This document shows positions 26,186 to 34,364 of a DNA stretch of 64,000 bases, in pieces (the stretch's first letter is position 1; each line of letters begins with the position of its first letter). The stretch lies in the NCBI RefSeq assembly GCF_000025605.1, contig NC_013894.1, positions 419,529 to 483,528 on the forward strand, read 5' to 3'. The translations under genes were made by a program, and so were the position numbers. Under the pieces are notes generated by a model, which ran no database searches, was not told the origin of the DNA, and saw only the letters and a program-made list of their open reading frames with translations. The DNA is from Thermocrinis albus DSM 14484 (GTDB lineage: Bacteria > Aquificota > Aquificia > Aquificales > Aquificaceae).

Positions 26186-26760
26186 TCCTCCTCTCTCTTG
26201 ACACATCCTTCTCTTCCGTGAACGTCTCTGTCTTTGAAGATGGAAAACTCCTTAAGTTATGTATGTGGGACAACAACAGGAAGACTTTGGAGAACCTTCC
26301 CCTCCTTCTGAAGGAGGTAGGTATACATCCTTTGGAGGTGGATGCCTTTGCCATCTCGGTGGGCGTGGGATATCTTAATCCCCTCCGTATAGGGCTTACT
26401 CTGGTGAAAACCTGGGCTTACCTTACCAAAAAACCCGTGATTCCTTACGAGAACCTACATATGATGTTGGAGTTCACACCTATGGCCTTACCTCGTGTTG
26501 CCGTCCTGAGGGTCAGTAACAAGCTGTTCTACAGAACTTATGACGGAAGGGAGTTATCTCCCGTGAAGCCTTTGGAGGATAACCCTCCCACGGGCAGCAC
26601 AGTGAGCCTTCATCAACACTATCCGCAGGCTCACTTTGTTTATCGCATCTTTCCCTTCTCTTTCTACGGTGGTGTGTGGGCCTACGAAGCCCTCCTGTCG
26701 GGGTACAAGGGAGAAGATCCTATGTGGTTGGAACCCCTCTATCTCAGGCCTCCAGCCTGA
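26182..26760 (+). CDS. tsaB: tRNA threonylcarbamoyladenosine synthesis protein TsaB
   Basis: TsaB is the scaffold partner of TsaD in making t6A at position 37 of ANN-decoding tRNAs. The 192-residue protein has the ASKHA start MILLSLDTSFSSVNVSVFED, the DAFAISVGVGYLNPLRIGLT loop and a C-terminal LEPLYLRPPA, all standard for the family though the catalytic residues are lost as usual. Coupled to gatA, it shares a theme of tRNA maturation. The 3' end overlaps the convergent histidine kinase gene by 17 bp. Confidence 0.92.
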   Translation: MILLSLDTSFSSVNVSVFEDGKLLKLCMWDNNRKTLENLPLLLKEVGIHPLEVDAFAISVGVGYLNPLRIGLTLVKTWAYLTKKPVIPYENLHMMLEFTPMALPRVAVLRVSNKLFYRTYDGRELSPVKPLEDNPPTGSTVSLHQHYPQAHFVYRIFPFSFYGGVWAYEALLSGYKGEDPMWLEPLYLRPPA

Positions 26761-27754
26761 CAAAGACGGTGTAATACTTTCCTCTCCATTTTATCTCCAT
26801 ACTGCCTCTGTAGCTTTTCAGGATTTCCCTCACCAAGTACGTACCCATACCCGCACCTCCCTTAGGTAGACCTTCCATCATATCATTCCTGAAAACTATA
26901 AGGACACGCCTATTTTTTTCACACACTTTCACGTGGACAAAACTTAACGAATACTTGGCACTGTTGTAAAGAAGATTGTAAATAAGTTCCTCAGCGTCGG
27001 CAGGAGCCATGTAAAGAGACGTACCTTCTTTACACCGGAAAATAAACCTCTTCTTAGAGAGCTCCTCTTCAAGAAGTTGGTAGAGCTGTCGCATAATATG
27101 GCATACATCTACCTTTTCCCTCCTTGTATCCACCTCGCCTCTTGCCAGTCTCATCAGAAGACCCATATCCAGTTCAAACTTCCTTAAACTTTTTTCCAAC
27201 CTGTCCAGTAGGGGAGAGTCTTGGTATCTCTTTTTAAGAAGAGTGATGTTCATCTTCTGAACGGCCATAAAGTTAAAGGCACGGTGAGCTAAGGATCTCA
27301 CCAACAGGTGAGTGTAATCCTCCCTTTGGCTTATACGTCTCACAAAGCTTCCTATTATCATCTCGTAAAGGAGAGCCAGAAGAAACACGAGAAGAAACTC
27401 CACCATCAACAGTCGCAGGAAGATGCCGTTGATACGGCTCTCTACAAATCCCTCCTTTACCTGCACGGCCACCGTGCGCACCGGGTCAGAAGGATCCCTG
27501 AACAGAAAGACGTTTCTCAGATCAGTGAGAGGACCTGTCAGTACCCTAAAGTTTTCGTCACCTCTGTAGCTTCTGTCGGCCAAAAACATGAAGAAGTGAG
27601 CTGTGGCTTGCAAGCGTACCGTATCTTCCAAAAGGCGTCTCAGTTCCACATACAGAAAGAGGTTCACACTTCCAAAACCCACCAGCAGAGTTATCAACAA
27701 AAGCAAACTGAGGAAAAATCTCTCTAAGGCACTGACACCCTTCTTACCATCCAT
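26744..27754 (-). CDS. Sensor histidine kinase, atypical H-box
   Basis: The protein of about 336 residues has two membrane helices (about residues 13-35 and 112-132) flanking a periplasmic loop of roughly 75 residues. A short cytoplasmic H-box region (LLVRSLAHRAFNFMA), an N-box (EELIYNLLYNSAKYS) and a G-box (GLPKGGAGMGTYLV) follow. The usual HE(L/I)RxP after the histidine reads HRAFNF, so kinase or phosphatase balance may differ. No response regulator is adjacent. ATG 27754 is chosen; the frame is open to 27793. It overlaps the subtilase gene by 31 bp, suggesting a functional link to the exported protease. Confidence 0.75.
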   Translation of the reverse strand: MDGKKGVSALERFFLSLLLLITLLVGFGSVNLFLYVELRRLLEDTVRLQATAHFFMFLADRSYRGDENFRVLTGPLTDLRNVFLFRDPSDPVRTVAVQVKEGFVESRINGIFLRLLMVEFLLVFLLALLYEMIIGSFVRRISQREDYTHLLVRSLAHRAFNFMAVQKMNITLLKKRYQDSPLLDRLEKSLRKFELDMGLLMRLARGEVDTRREKVDVCHIMRQLYQLLEEELSKKRFIFRCKEGTSLYMAPADAEELIYNLLYNSAKYSLSFVHVKVCEKNRRVLIVFRNDMMEGLPKGGAGMGTYLVREILKSYRGSMEIKWRGKYYTVFVRLEA

Positions 27755-28983
27755 CGCAGGATTAAGAAAACTATAAGGGATATGTATCCCCAACCGGAGG
27801 CCTCACCTCCTATCTGACATCCACCGCCACCACCCCCTGCTGCCACCACCTGGGAAGGTTGATAGCTGGAGGCTGTAAGGAAAGCCATGTAAGCGTTGAG
27901 GAAAGGAAAACCATCGGAGGTATAACTGGCTGAAAGCCTAAGATAATCCCTCACTTGGTACCACTCCAGTTCAGGCCTCTGACTCTTTATGAGGGCCACC
28001 GTTCCCGATACGATGGGCGTGGAGAAAGAAGTTCCGTCCCATTTATAAAAAACATCTCCACCCACGTTTACCAAGATGCTGCTACCGGGAGCGTAGATGT
28101 CCACCTTATCGCCGTAATTGGAGAAAGATGCCTTTTTACCCTGCGTATCGGTTGCCCCCACCACTATGACACCATTACAGTTGGCAGGAAAGTACCGGCT
28201 AGCATCACTGCTTTCATTTCCTGCAGCAACCACTATGACGGGTCTTTGGGGTTGGGAAAGTACCGTATTTATAGCCTCCTGAAGAGATTGAGGACACGAA
28301 CCGGGATCCGCCGAACCTAAAGAGATGTTGATCACGCTGGCAGGATACGGACCCTGTGCCGCATAGATAAGCCCTTCTATAAGCGCACTCAGAGTTCCGC
28401 CGTTACAGTCTGACACCCTCACCATAAGAACCTGTCCACTCCACGTGACACCACTCATTCCCCAGTTGTTGTTGGTGAGGGAAGCTATGATACTGGCCAC
28501 AGCAGTCCCGTGAGAATCAACACAGGTGTCTGTAGGGTCCTGGTCGTTGTCCACAAAGTCATAACCTTTTAAAATCCTACCGTCCAGATCTTGAGAAGGT
28601 TTTATACCCGTGTCGAGAACCGCCGTTATTACGCTAGCAGAAGTTCTTATATCCCAGACCGCCGGAAGTTTCACCACAGGTAGATACCACTGATATCCGT
28701 AGAGGGGATCGTTGGGTATGAGGTAAGGTTTTATTCTGTAGTTGGGTTCCGCATACACCACGTTGGGAAGGCTCTGGGCTCTCAAGGTCAGCTCCCTCAC
28801 CTCCGCCCTCCCTTCCACTCTGTAGAGGCCTGTGTTGGGAAGGGGTAGCTTCTTCACCAGCTTTAACCTGTCTCCGTTTACCGTTAGTTGGGGAGGAGGA
28901 TCTCCTTTTGTCTTTACTATAAGTTCCTCTCCAAAGGAAAAAACAAAACTCAGAACAAAAATCCATAAAACTCTAAGCACCAT
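27724..28983 (-). CDS. Subtilisin-like S8 protease with C-terminal Gly-Cys membrane sorting signal
   Basis: The 419-residue preproprotein has a signal peptide (about 1-19), an inhibitor-like propeptide, and the S8 catalytic domain with Asp124 (AVLDTGI), His158 (DSHGTAVASI), oxyanion Asn256 and Ser319 (GTSFSTP). The tail has six consecutive glycines (383-388), Cys389, a membrane helix and a basic end (RWMVRRV). This layout resembles C-terminal sorting tags of the GlyGly-CTERM/JDVT-CTERM type that are cleaved and lipid-modified by intramembrane enzymes. TATAAT at 28997-28992 ends 8 bases before the ATG, so the mRNA may be leaderless. Confidence 0.9.
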   Translation of the reverse strand: MVLRVLWIFVLSFVFSFGEELIVKTKGDPPPQLTVNGDRLKLVKKLPLPNTGLYRVEGRAEVRELTLRAQSLPNVVYAEPNYRIKPYLIPNDPLYGYQWYLPVVKLPAVWDIRTSASVITAVLDTGIKPSQDLDGRILKGYDFVDNDQDPTDTCVDSHGTAVASIIASLTNNNWGMSGVTWSGQVLMVRVSDCNGGTLSALIEGLIYAAQGPYPASVINISLGSADPGSCPQSLQEAINTVLSQPQRPVIVVAAGNESSDASRYFPANCNGVIVVGATDTQGKKASFSNYGDKVDIYAPGSSILVNVGGDVFYKWDGTSFSTPIVSGTVALIKSQRPELEWYQVRDYLRLSASYTSDGFPFLNAYMAFLTASSYQPSQVVAAGGGGGGCQIGGEASGWGYISLIVFLILRWMVRRVSVP

Positions 28984-29147
28984 AAAGCGTTATTATAAAG
29001 GAAAACAGAGCTTTATGAGGATTTTTGAATATAAGTAGAGGCTTATATTATGTCTCCTTATAATGCTATAACCAACTGTTGATAACACCTTCAACAAGTA
29101 GAACATATAATGTTTGATGTAGAACTAAAAAATTAAGGAGGTGGGCC
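28984..29147. promoter_or_regulatory. 164-bp divergent control region, subtilase / sulfide dehydrogenase
   Basis: This AT-rich region drives the S8 protease leftward (TATAAT 28997-28992) and the flavoprotein rightward (TATAAT 29106-29111). A strong AAGGAGGTG ribosome site precedes ATG 29148. The rightward -35 is not obvious: TTGATA at 29079-29084 is 21 bases from the -10, which is too far for a normal sigma70 promoter. Another TATAAT lies at 29059-29064. ATAAG/CTTAT around 29031-29046 forms a small inverted repeat. The rightward promoter may therefore need an activator. Confidence 0.5.
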
Positions 29148-30470
29148 ATGAGTATCTCAAGAAGGGATCTTTTCAAAGTAGCCGGTGTAGGTATCTTGGG
29201 GGCTGGGTTACTTTCAAAACCTGCCTTTTCAGCAGCGGAACGTGTAGTTAAGATGTCCGCTATGCTTCCTTCTCCCAAAGGTAACAGAGTGGTTATATGT
29301 GGTGGTGGATGGGCCGGTCTTACGGTGGCCAAATACCTTAAGAAGGAAGATCCTTCCATAGATGTGGTACTCATAGAGAAGAGGCCCAACTTCTTCTCGT
29401 GTCCCATATCCAACGAGTGGTTGGCGGGTTTTGTGGACCTAGATTTTATATCCCACGACTACCTACAACCTGCTTCCAAATATGGTTACAAATTCATCAA
29501 CACCACCGTTGTAGCCATAGAGAGAGACAAAAGAAGGGTCTACACACCTCACGGCTACATAGAGTACGACTATCTGGTACTGGCACCGGGGATAAAGTAC
29601 AACTACGATGCCTGGTTTAAAGGGGACAAAGATATGACCAGGTACACCAAGTATCATTATCCTGCCGCCTTCATACCGGGATCTGAGCATCTGGCCCTCA
29701 AGAGAAAGGTTTGGGAGTTTGAGGGAGGTGACTTTGTCATAACCGTGCCTCCCGGCGTTTACAGATGTCCTCCCGCTCCTTACGAACGGGCTGCTATGAT
29801 AGCTTACGTCTTTAAGAAGAACAACGTTAAGGGAAGGGTGATAATCTTGGATCCTAAGGAAGACATAGCTCCCAAAGGACCAGGCTTTAGAGCAGCTTAC
29901 GAACAGCTTTACCTTGGTATAGTGGAGTATGTTCCTAAGGCTAGCATCAAGGAGGTAGACCCCGTCAACAAGATCATAAAGACCACAGCAGGAGACTTTA
30001 AGTTTACCGACGCCAACCTTGTACCTCCCCATCAGGCGGGTGAGTTGGTGTGGATGGCCGATCTCATAGCTAAGGACAAAGAAGGTAAGCCTACAGGGTG
30101 GGCCGATCAAGATCCTCTCACCTTCCAAGCTAAGGCAGACCCTCGCGTCTTCTTGGTGGGTGATGTGGTAGGAGGTGTGCCGTATCCTAAGAGTGGTCAC
30201 ATGGCCAACTCTCAGGGTAAAATTGTAGCCCGCATAATAGCTTCACGAATAAAGGGTAAGGAGCATAAACTGGAACTTCCCGATAACACCTGCTACTCTA
30301 TGGTGAACGGTAACCCTCAGGAAGCTATAGTGATAAGTGTCACTTACAAGTACGATGAGAAGGAGAAGAAGATCATCCCCCATCCTAAGGTGATAAACCA
30401 GCGTTCTGAAGCTCTCGCAAAGGCCACCTACGAGTGGGCCAAAGGCATGTACAGAGATCTCTTTGCGTGA
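29148..30470 (+). CDS. Flavocytochrome c sulfide dehydrogenase-type flavoprotein (FccB/SoxF-like)
   Basis: The 440-residue periplasmic flavoprotein oxidises sulfide or sulfur compounds. The N-terminal twin-arginine signal is SRRDLFKVAG. The FAD dinucleotide motif is ICGGGWAGLTVAKYL. Cys85 in FFSCPISNE fits the 8-alpha-S-cysteinyl FAD site of FccB, and Cys207 (YRCPPAPYERA) and Cys382 (NTCYSM) match the redox disulfide. The FCSD C-terminal domain is present. No cytochrome c subunit follows; instead a Rieske protein gene starts 8 bases downstream and probably supplies the electron carrier. Confidence 0.92.
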   Translation: MSISRRDLFKVAGVGILGAGLLSKPAFSAAERVVKMSAMLPSPKGNRVVICGGGWAGLTVAKYLKKEDPSIDVVLIEKRPNFFSCPISNEWLAGFVDLDFISHDYLQPASKYGYKFINTTVVAIERDKRRVYTPHGYIEYDYLVLAPGIKYNYDAWFKGDKDMTRYTKYHYPAAFIPGSEHLALKRKVWEFEGGDFVITVPPGVYRCPPAPYERAAMIAYVFKKNNVKGRVIILDPKEDIAPKGPGFRAAYEQLYLGIVEYVPKASIKEVDPVNKIIKTTAGDFKFTDANLVPPHQAGELVWMADLIAKDKEGKPTGWADQDPLTFQAKADPRVFLVGDVVGGVPYPKSGHMANSQGKIVARIIASRIKGKEHKLELPDNTCYSMVNGNPQEAIVISVTYKYDEKEKKIIPHPKVINQRSEALAKATYEWAKGMYRDLFA

Positions 30471-30478
30471 GGAAAGCC

Positions 30479-31195
30479 ATGGATAGGAGAGTTTTTATAA
30501 AGGCATGTTCTACCTTAGCGGTGGCGTCCCTTGTGGACGCCAGCATCTTCTCCCAAACTCTTGCCAATACAAAGGGTACCCTCAAGAGGTACACAAAGGC
30601 CCTGTTGGTGAAGGAAGATGGCTCCCCCTTGAGGGAAGAGGATATAAAGCCACACACCCAGTACATCTTCTTCTACCCGTACGCATCCACCCCCTGCTAT
30701 CTCATCAACTTAGACAGGGAGATAAAACCTGTTGAGTTGAAGCTGAAGGACGGCGGCAGTTATACATGGCAGGGTGGAGCGGGTAAAAAGAGAAGTCTCG
30801 TGGCGTACAGCGCCATCTGTCCTCATCAATTAAGTCATCCCACCAAAGATTACTCTTTCATAAACTACTATCCACCCGATAAACCCTCCGAAACCACCAA
30901 AAAGGGTGGAATAATACAGTGCTGTGCTCACGTTTCCCTCTTTGATCCCGCAGAGGGTGGCAAAGTCCTGGACGGCCCAGCGGAGTTTCCTTTAGCAGCC
31001 ATACTGTTGGAGACAGAGGGAGACAAGATATACGCGGTGGGTACAGTAGGCGTGGACCAGTTTACCCAGTTCTTCGAAAACTTCAAACAGGATCTTATAC
31101 AACAGTACGGATCTCTGGCAAACGCAAAGAAAATGGTAGAAAGTTGCACCGTTGTGGAGATAAAGAGATACACCAAGGAAGTTATCCACTGCTGA
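30479..31195 (+). CDS. Tat-exported Rieske [2Fe-2S] protein
   Basis: The 238-residue protein starts with a twin-arginine-like signal (DRRVFIKACS) and carries a Rieske fold with CPH (Cys114, His116) and CCAH (Cys148, His151). The spacing between the two motifs is 31 residues rather than the usual 15-17, because of an insertion rich in Tyr/Pro/Lys. The extra cysteines that make the bc1-type disulfide are only partly present. The ATG at 30479 follows GAGGAAAG. Directly after the FccB-like gene, it is most simply read as that enzyme's electron-transfer partner (inference). Confidence 0.88.
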   Translation: MDRRVFIKACSTLAVASLVDASIFSQTLANTKGTLKRYTKALLVKEDGSPLREEDIKPHTQYIFFYPYASTPCYLINLDREIKPVELKLKDGGSYTWQGGAGKKRSLVAYSAICPHQLSHPTKDYSFINYYPPDKPSETTKKGGIIQCCAHVSLFDPAEGGKVLDGPAEFPLAAILLETEGDKIYAVGTVGVDQFTQFFENFKQDLIQQYGSLANAKKMVESCTVVEIKRYTKEVIHC

Positions 31196-31212
31196 AATGG
31201 GGCCCCGAGGGG

Positions 31213-31416
31213 TCAGAACTCCTTCAGGAGGCCCCTCACCTTATCTTCCCAACTTGGATTCACCAAAGTGGCTTTCCTCAGTCTGCGTTTTCTATCTTTC
31301 GACTTCTTGGTGTTGTAGTGAGATCCACCCGCCTTCCACCTCTTTATCTTGCCGGTAGCGGTCACCTTAAACCTCTTCTTGGCAGATCTGTTGGTTTTCA
31401 TCTTTACCTTTGCCAT
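31213..31416 (-). CDS. rpmI: Ribosomal protein bL35
   Basis: The 67-residue, strongly basic protein matches bL35: KMKTNRSAKKRFKVTATGKI near the start and KSKDRKRRLRKA further on. The gene is alone, whereas rpmI usually sits between infC and rplT. GGAGG lies 9 bases before the ATG and TATAAT at 31440-31435 gives a promoter. Its end is 17 bp from the convergent Rieske gene. Confidence 0.95.
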   Translation of the reverse strand: MAKVKMKTNRSAKKRFKVTATGKIKRWKAGGSHYNTKKSKDRKRRLRKATLVNPSWEDKVRGLLKEF

Positions 31417-31434
31417 AGCTAACCTCCACTCTGA

Positions 31435-31442
31435 ATTATACT
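31435..31442. promoter_or_regulatory. Overlapping divergent -10 boxes of rpmI and gmk
   Basis: The minus strand has TATAAT at 31440-31435 for rpmI; the plus strand has TATACT at 31437-31442, 7 bases before gmk ATG 31450. The two boxes share four base pairs. rpmI has a ribosome site and a short leader, whereas gmk has none and would be leaderless. Confidence 0.5.
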
Positions 31443-31449
31443 ATAAATC

Positions 31450-32091
31450 ATGCCTAACCTGTTTGTTCTGTCCGCACCATCGGGTGCCGGTAAGACCACG
31501 GTGGCCAAAAAGTTGCTGAAAGAAGTGCCTATGATCAGGCGTGTGGTAACCGCCACCACGCGCCAGAAAAGAGAGGATGAGGTGGAAGGTGAGGACTACA
31601 TATTTCTTACTCAAGAGGAATTTATGAGAGGGTTGGAAGAAGGAAGGTTCCTGGAGCACGCTCTGGTTTACGGCAACTACTACGGCACTCCCAAGGATCA
31701 GGTTATAAGGAACATGGAGGAAGGTTACGACAGCCTCTTGGTGATAGACGTACAAGGGGCCAAGCAGGTACGTCAAACATACCCGGAGGCTATTCTCATC
31801 TTCTTACTTCCTCCTTCCTTGGAGGAGTTAAGAAGGAGGCTCTTTGCGAGGGGTTACAGAGAATCCAACCTGGAGGAAAGAATAAGGAAAGCGGAGGAAG
31901 AACTTGCCTGTGCGCGCTACTTTGACTACCTAGTGGTGAACGAGTTTCTGGATGATACTGTACAGGCGGTGAAGAACATAATACTGTCCACCCGTTACAG
32001 AAGGGATAAGTTTCTCCAGAGGCATGTCTTCCTCTTGCAGGATCAAAGACTGGTAGATATACTTTTAAAAGGAATATGTCAGTGGGGGTGA
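31450..32091 (+). CDS. gmk: Guanylate kinase
   Basis: Gmk phosphorylates GMP. The 213-residue protein has the P-loop SAPSGAGKTTVAKKLL, TTRQKREDEVEGEDY for GMP binding and IDVQGAKQV. Length is standard. It leads a run with rpoZ, a membrane protein and a lytic transglycosylase. The gmk-rpoZ pairing is common in bacteria. Confidence 0.97.
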   Translation: MPNLFVLSAPSGAGKTTVAKKLLKEVPMIRRVVTATTRQKREDEVEGEDYIFLTQEEFMRGLEEGRFLEHALVYGNYYGTPKDQVIRNMEEGYDSLLVIDVQGAKQVRQTYPEAILIFLLPPSLEELRRRLFARGYRESNLEERIRKAEEELACARYFDYLVVNEFLDDTVQAVKNIILSTRYRRDKFLQRHVFLLQDQRLVDILLKGICQWG

Positions 32092-32095
32092 AACC

Positions 32096-32320
32096 ATGAG
32101 TAGGCGTCCCAACATAGAGGAGGCTTTGAAACACGTATCTTCCCGTTACGAACTGGTACACGCAGCGGCCAAAAGGGTAGAACAGTTGATGGCAGAAGGT
32201 GAAGATTTCTTCGTGAGGGACAAAGTGAAAAAAGAGATGGTAAAGAAAACCTTTCAAGCTATAGAAGACATAGCACTTGGAAAAGTGAAGGTAGTAAAGC
32301 TTAGGGAGGAAGAGGTTTGA
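32096..32320 (+). CDS. rpoZ: RNA polymerase omega subunit
   Basis: The 74-residue protein matches RpoZ: PNIEEALKHVSSRYELVHAAAKRVEQL followed by a helical, charged C terminus. Omega helps beta' folding and polymerase assembly. It starts 4 bases after gmk and overlaps the next gene by 4 bp. Confidence 0.9.
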   Translation: MSRRPNIEEALKHVSSRYELVHAAAKRVEQLMAEGEDFFVRDKVKKEMVKKTFQAIEDIALGKVKVVKLREEEV

Positions 32321-32721
32321 TAAGGTCTCTCCTTTTTCTTCACATACTCTTCACCTGCCTTTGGGTGGGTGGTATGATCTTCACCATCTTCTTTCTGAGA
32401 CCATCTTTGAGGGAACTCACCGATACAGCTAAAAGAGGACTTCTCACGTCCTTATACGGTAAGTTTTTTGCAGGTGTGTGGCTGGCTATTCTCCTACTTT
32501 TTCTGACAGGTATGGCTATGTGGCATGGCTACAGAAGAGACTTTTTCTCCAACACTCTCTTTCACGTTAAGTTGTTCCTCTTCGGAATAATGGTCATCAT
32601 CTTCAGCTATATATACTTCTTTTTATACAGAAAAGGTAGATTTAACGCGATACCACCTTTGGTGGGAGTGAATCTCTTTTTGGCTGTCCTGATACTTCTC
32701 ATAATTGTCTACATAAGATGA
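32317..32721 (+). CDS. Four-helix integral membrane protein, CopD-like
   Basis: The 134-residue protein has four hydrophobic helices (about 3-25, 49-68, 80-101 and 112-133), with HILFTCLWVGGMIF in the first and a His in FHVKLFLFG of the third. The arrangement resembles the CopD/HemJ-like superfamily, which may bind heme or copper through these histidines. No copper genes are adjacent, so the function is open. The start is TTG 32317, overlapping the rpoZ stop. Confidence 0.65.
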   Translation: MIRSLLFLHILFTCLWVGGMIFTIFFLRPSLRELTDTAKRGLLTSLYGKFFAGVWLAILLLFLTGMAMWHGYRRDFFSNTLFHVKLFLFGIMVIIFSYIYFFLYRKGRFNAIPPLVGVNLFLAVLILLIIVYIR

Positions 32722-34364
32722 TCCTCCTTCTCTTACTTCTGGTAGTTTTTTCCTACGCCCAACTACCTGAGCCTTACGTTATGCTCTTGGAGTTTAGAAA
32801 GACGGGAGACACCAACTTAGGGCTGAAGATCTTGGAACTTTATCCTCATGCTGTTTTTGCCGAAGATCTAAAGGTCATGCTGGCTCAGAGGTTTTACGAA
32901 AAGGGGGATACTGAAACAGCCTCCAAGCTCCTTCGCCATGTGGAACCGGGGAAACTTAAACCCGACTACAGAGAGATCTACGCCCGCCTTTGGAAAGAGT
33001 TGCAGCTGGATCCCAAAGAGGCTCTACTGAAGTTACCCACCTTCTTTGTGGAGTACATACCTTACGTCCCGCTGACGGATGAAGAGGCAGTTCGTGTAGC
33101 CCAAAGACTTCTGGATGCAGGACACACGGAGGCGGTTATAAAGCTTCTAAAGGGGAGAGACCTTCAAAAGGTGTGTTTTCTCTTGGGAAGAGCTTATTAT
33201 AGAAAGGGACAACAGGAGGACGCTTACCAGGTTCTCAGAAGTTGTCCCGATCCCAGAGCGAAGGAGTTTTTGGCTAAAATGCTTTTTGAGAAGTCAAGGG
33301 AGGAGTTCCTACAGGCACTGTCCACCGTTGAAGATAAAGACGTGCTAAATAGAATCCTCTTTTACGCTGGTCGCATGTCACTGTACGATGGAAGGTACGA
33401 GGACGCTCTCCGTTGGTTTTCGGCCATGCAAGAGAGTTACAACAAGTATTTCCAGATGGGGCTTGTTAGTTTCATATTGGAAAGATACCAAGATGCTCAT
33501 CTCTATTTTTCCAAAGCGTTAAAATTGGCCAAAAGCTCTGTGGAGATCTCCCAGGCTCACTTCTGGCTTTATAAGACCTTACAGAAACAAGGAGACTCCT
33601 ACTCTGCTCACCGGCACCTTAGGAATGCATCCGACGGTGGTGGTTTCTACAGCGTGGTGGCAAGAGCTAGTTTGGGAGAACCCGTTGTGGATAAGTTTAT
33701 GCAAGTTATCTTGGAAGATACACAACCGCCCAGCACGGCTTTTCTTGTGAGAAGCATATGGGATGCGGGTTTTCCTTACTACGCCCGTCTTGAAGCCTTC
33801 GAGAGGTTAAATAGTATCTCCCCCTCCGACATAATTCTTATCTCCAGGTTTGACCCCTACTTAGCTATAAGGTTGGCGGTTAGAAAGTACGGCGAAAGGT
33901 CGGAAATATATAGGGCGGTGGCCTATCCTACACCTTTTAGGGAGAAAGTACTGCAGATAGCCAAGGAGTATGGAGTAGATCCTGCTCTTGTGTACGCCGT
34001 TATGAGACAGGAGAGCATGTTTGATCCTTTCGCCGTTTCCAGATCGGGAGCTCAAGGACTCATGCAGGTGATGCCACAAACGGCACGTTACGTAGCCAGT
34101 AAGGAGGGCCTTCCTCTGAGACCCTTTGATGTAGAGATCAACTTACGGATGGGTGTAGCTTATCTGCGAGAGATGCTACAGCTGTGGAACGGTGATCTGG
34201 TGAGGGCTTTGGCCAGCTACAACGCTGGTCCCCGAAAGGTTAGTTCATGGCCCCAACACAGAGATGTCTACGTGTTTATAGAAACCATACCTTTCCCAGA
34301 AACGAGAGACTACGTCAAGCAGGTTTTGCAGAATTACTACGTGTACTCCAGCCTTTTACAGTGA
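32718..34364 (+). CDS. Soluble-lytic-transglycosylase-like protein (SLT domain, TPR-like repeats)
   Basis: The 548-residue exported protein has a signal peptide (LLLLLLVVFSYA) and about 400 residues of TPR-like helical repeats. The C-terminal SLT domain has DPALVYAVMRQESMFDPFAVS (catalytic Glu in RQES), GAQGLMQVMPQTA and ALASYNAGPRKV. It cleaves peptidoglycan glycan strands. The domain order equals E. coli Slt70. The 3' end overlaps hemL by 9 bp. Confidence 0.92.
   Translation: MILLLLLLVVFSYAQLPEPYVMLLEFRKTGDTNLGLKILELYPHAVFAEDLKVMLAQRFYEKGDTETASKLLRHVEPGKLKPDYREIYARLWKELQLDPKEALLKLPTFFVEYIPYVPLTDEEAVRVAQRLLDAGHTEAVIKLLKGRDLQKVCFLLGRAYYRKGQQEDAYQVLRSCPDPRAKEFLAKMLFEKSREEFLQALSTVEDKDVLNRILFYAGRMSLYDGRYEDALRWFSAMQESYNKYFQMGLVSFILERYQDAHLYFSKALKLAKSSVEISQAHFWLYKTLQKQGDSYSAHRHLRNASDGGGFYSVVARASLGEPVVDKFMQVILEDTQPPSTAFLVRSIWDAGFPYYARLEAFERLNSISPSDIILISRFDPYLAIRLAVRKYGERSEIYRAVAYPTPFREKVLQIAKEYGVDPALVYAVMRQESMFDPFAVSRSGAQGLMQVMPQTARYVASKEGLPLRPFDVEINLRMGVAYLREMLQLWNGDLVRALASYNAGPRKVSSWPQHRDVYVFIETIPFPETRDYVKQVLQNYYVYSSLLQ

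Noticed and set aside
29463-30200. 245-codon open frame on the minus strand inside the sulfide dehydrogenase gene
   Set aside because: It lies wholly antisense to a gene with clear motifs, has no recognisable domain and no ribosome site; treated as a shadow.
31196-31239. Bidirectional terminator GAGGGG...CCCCTC between the Rieske gene and rpmI
   Set aside because: The stem is short with a long loop, overlaps rpmI codons and has no T-tract on either side.
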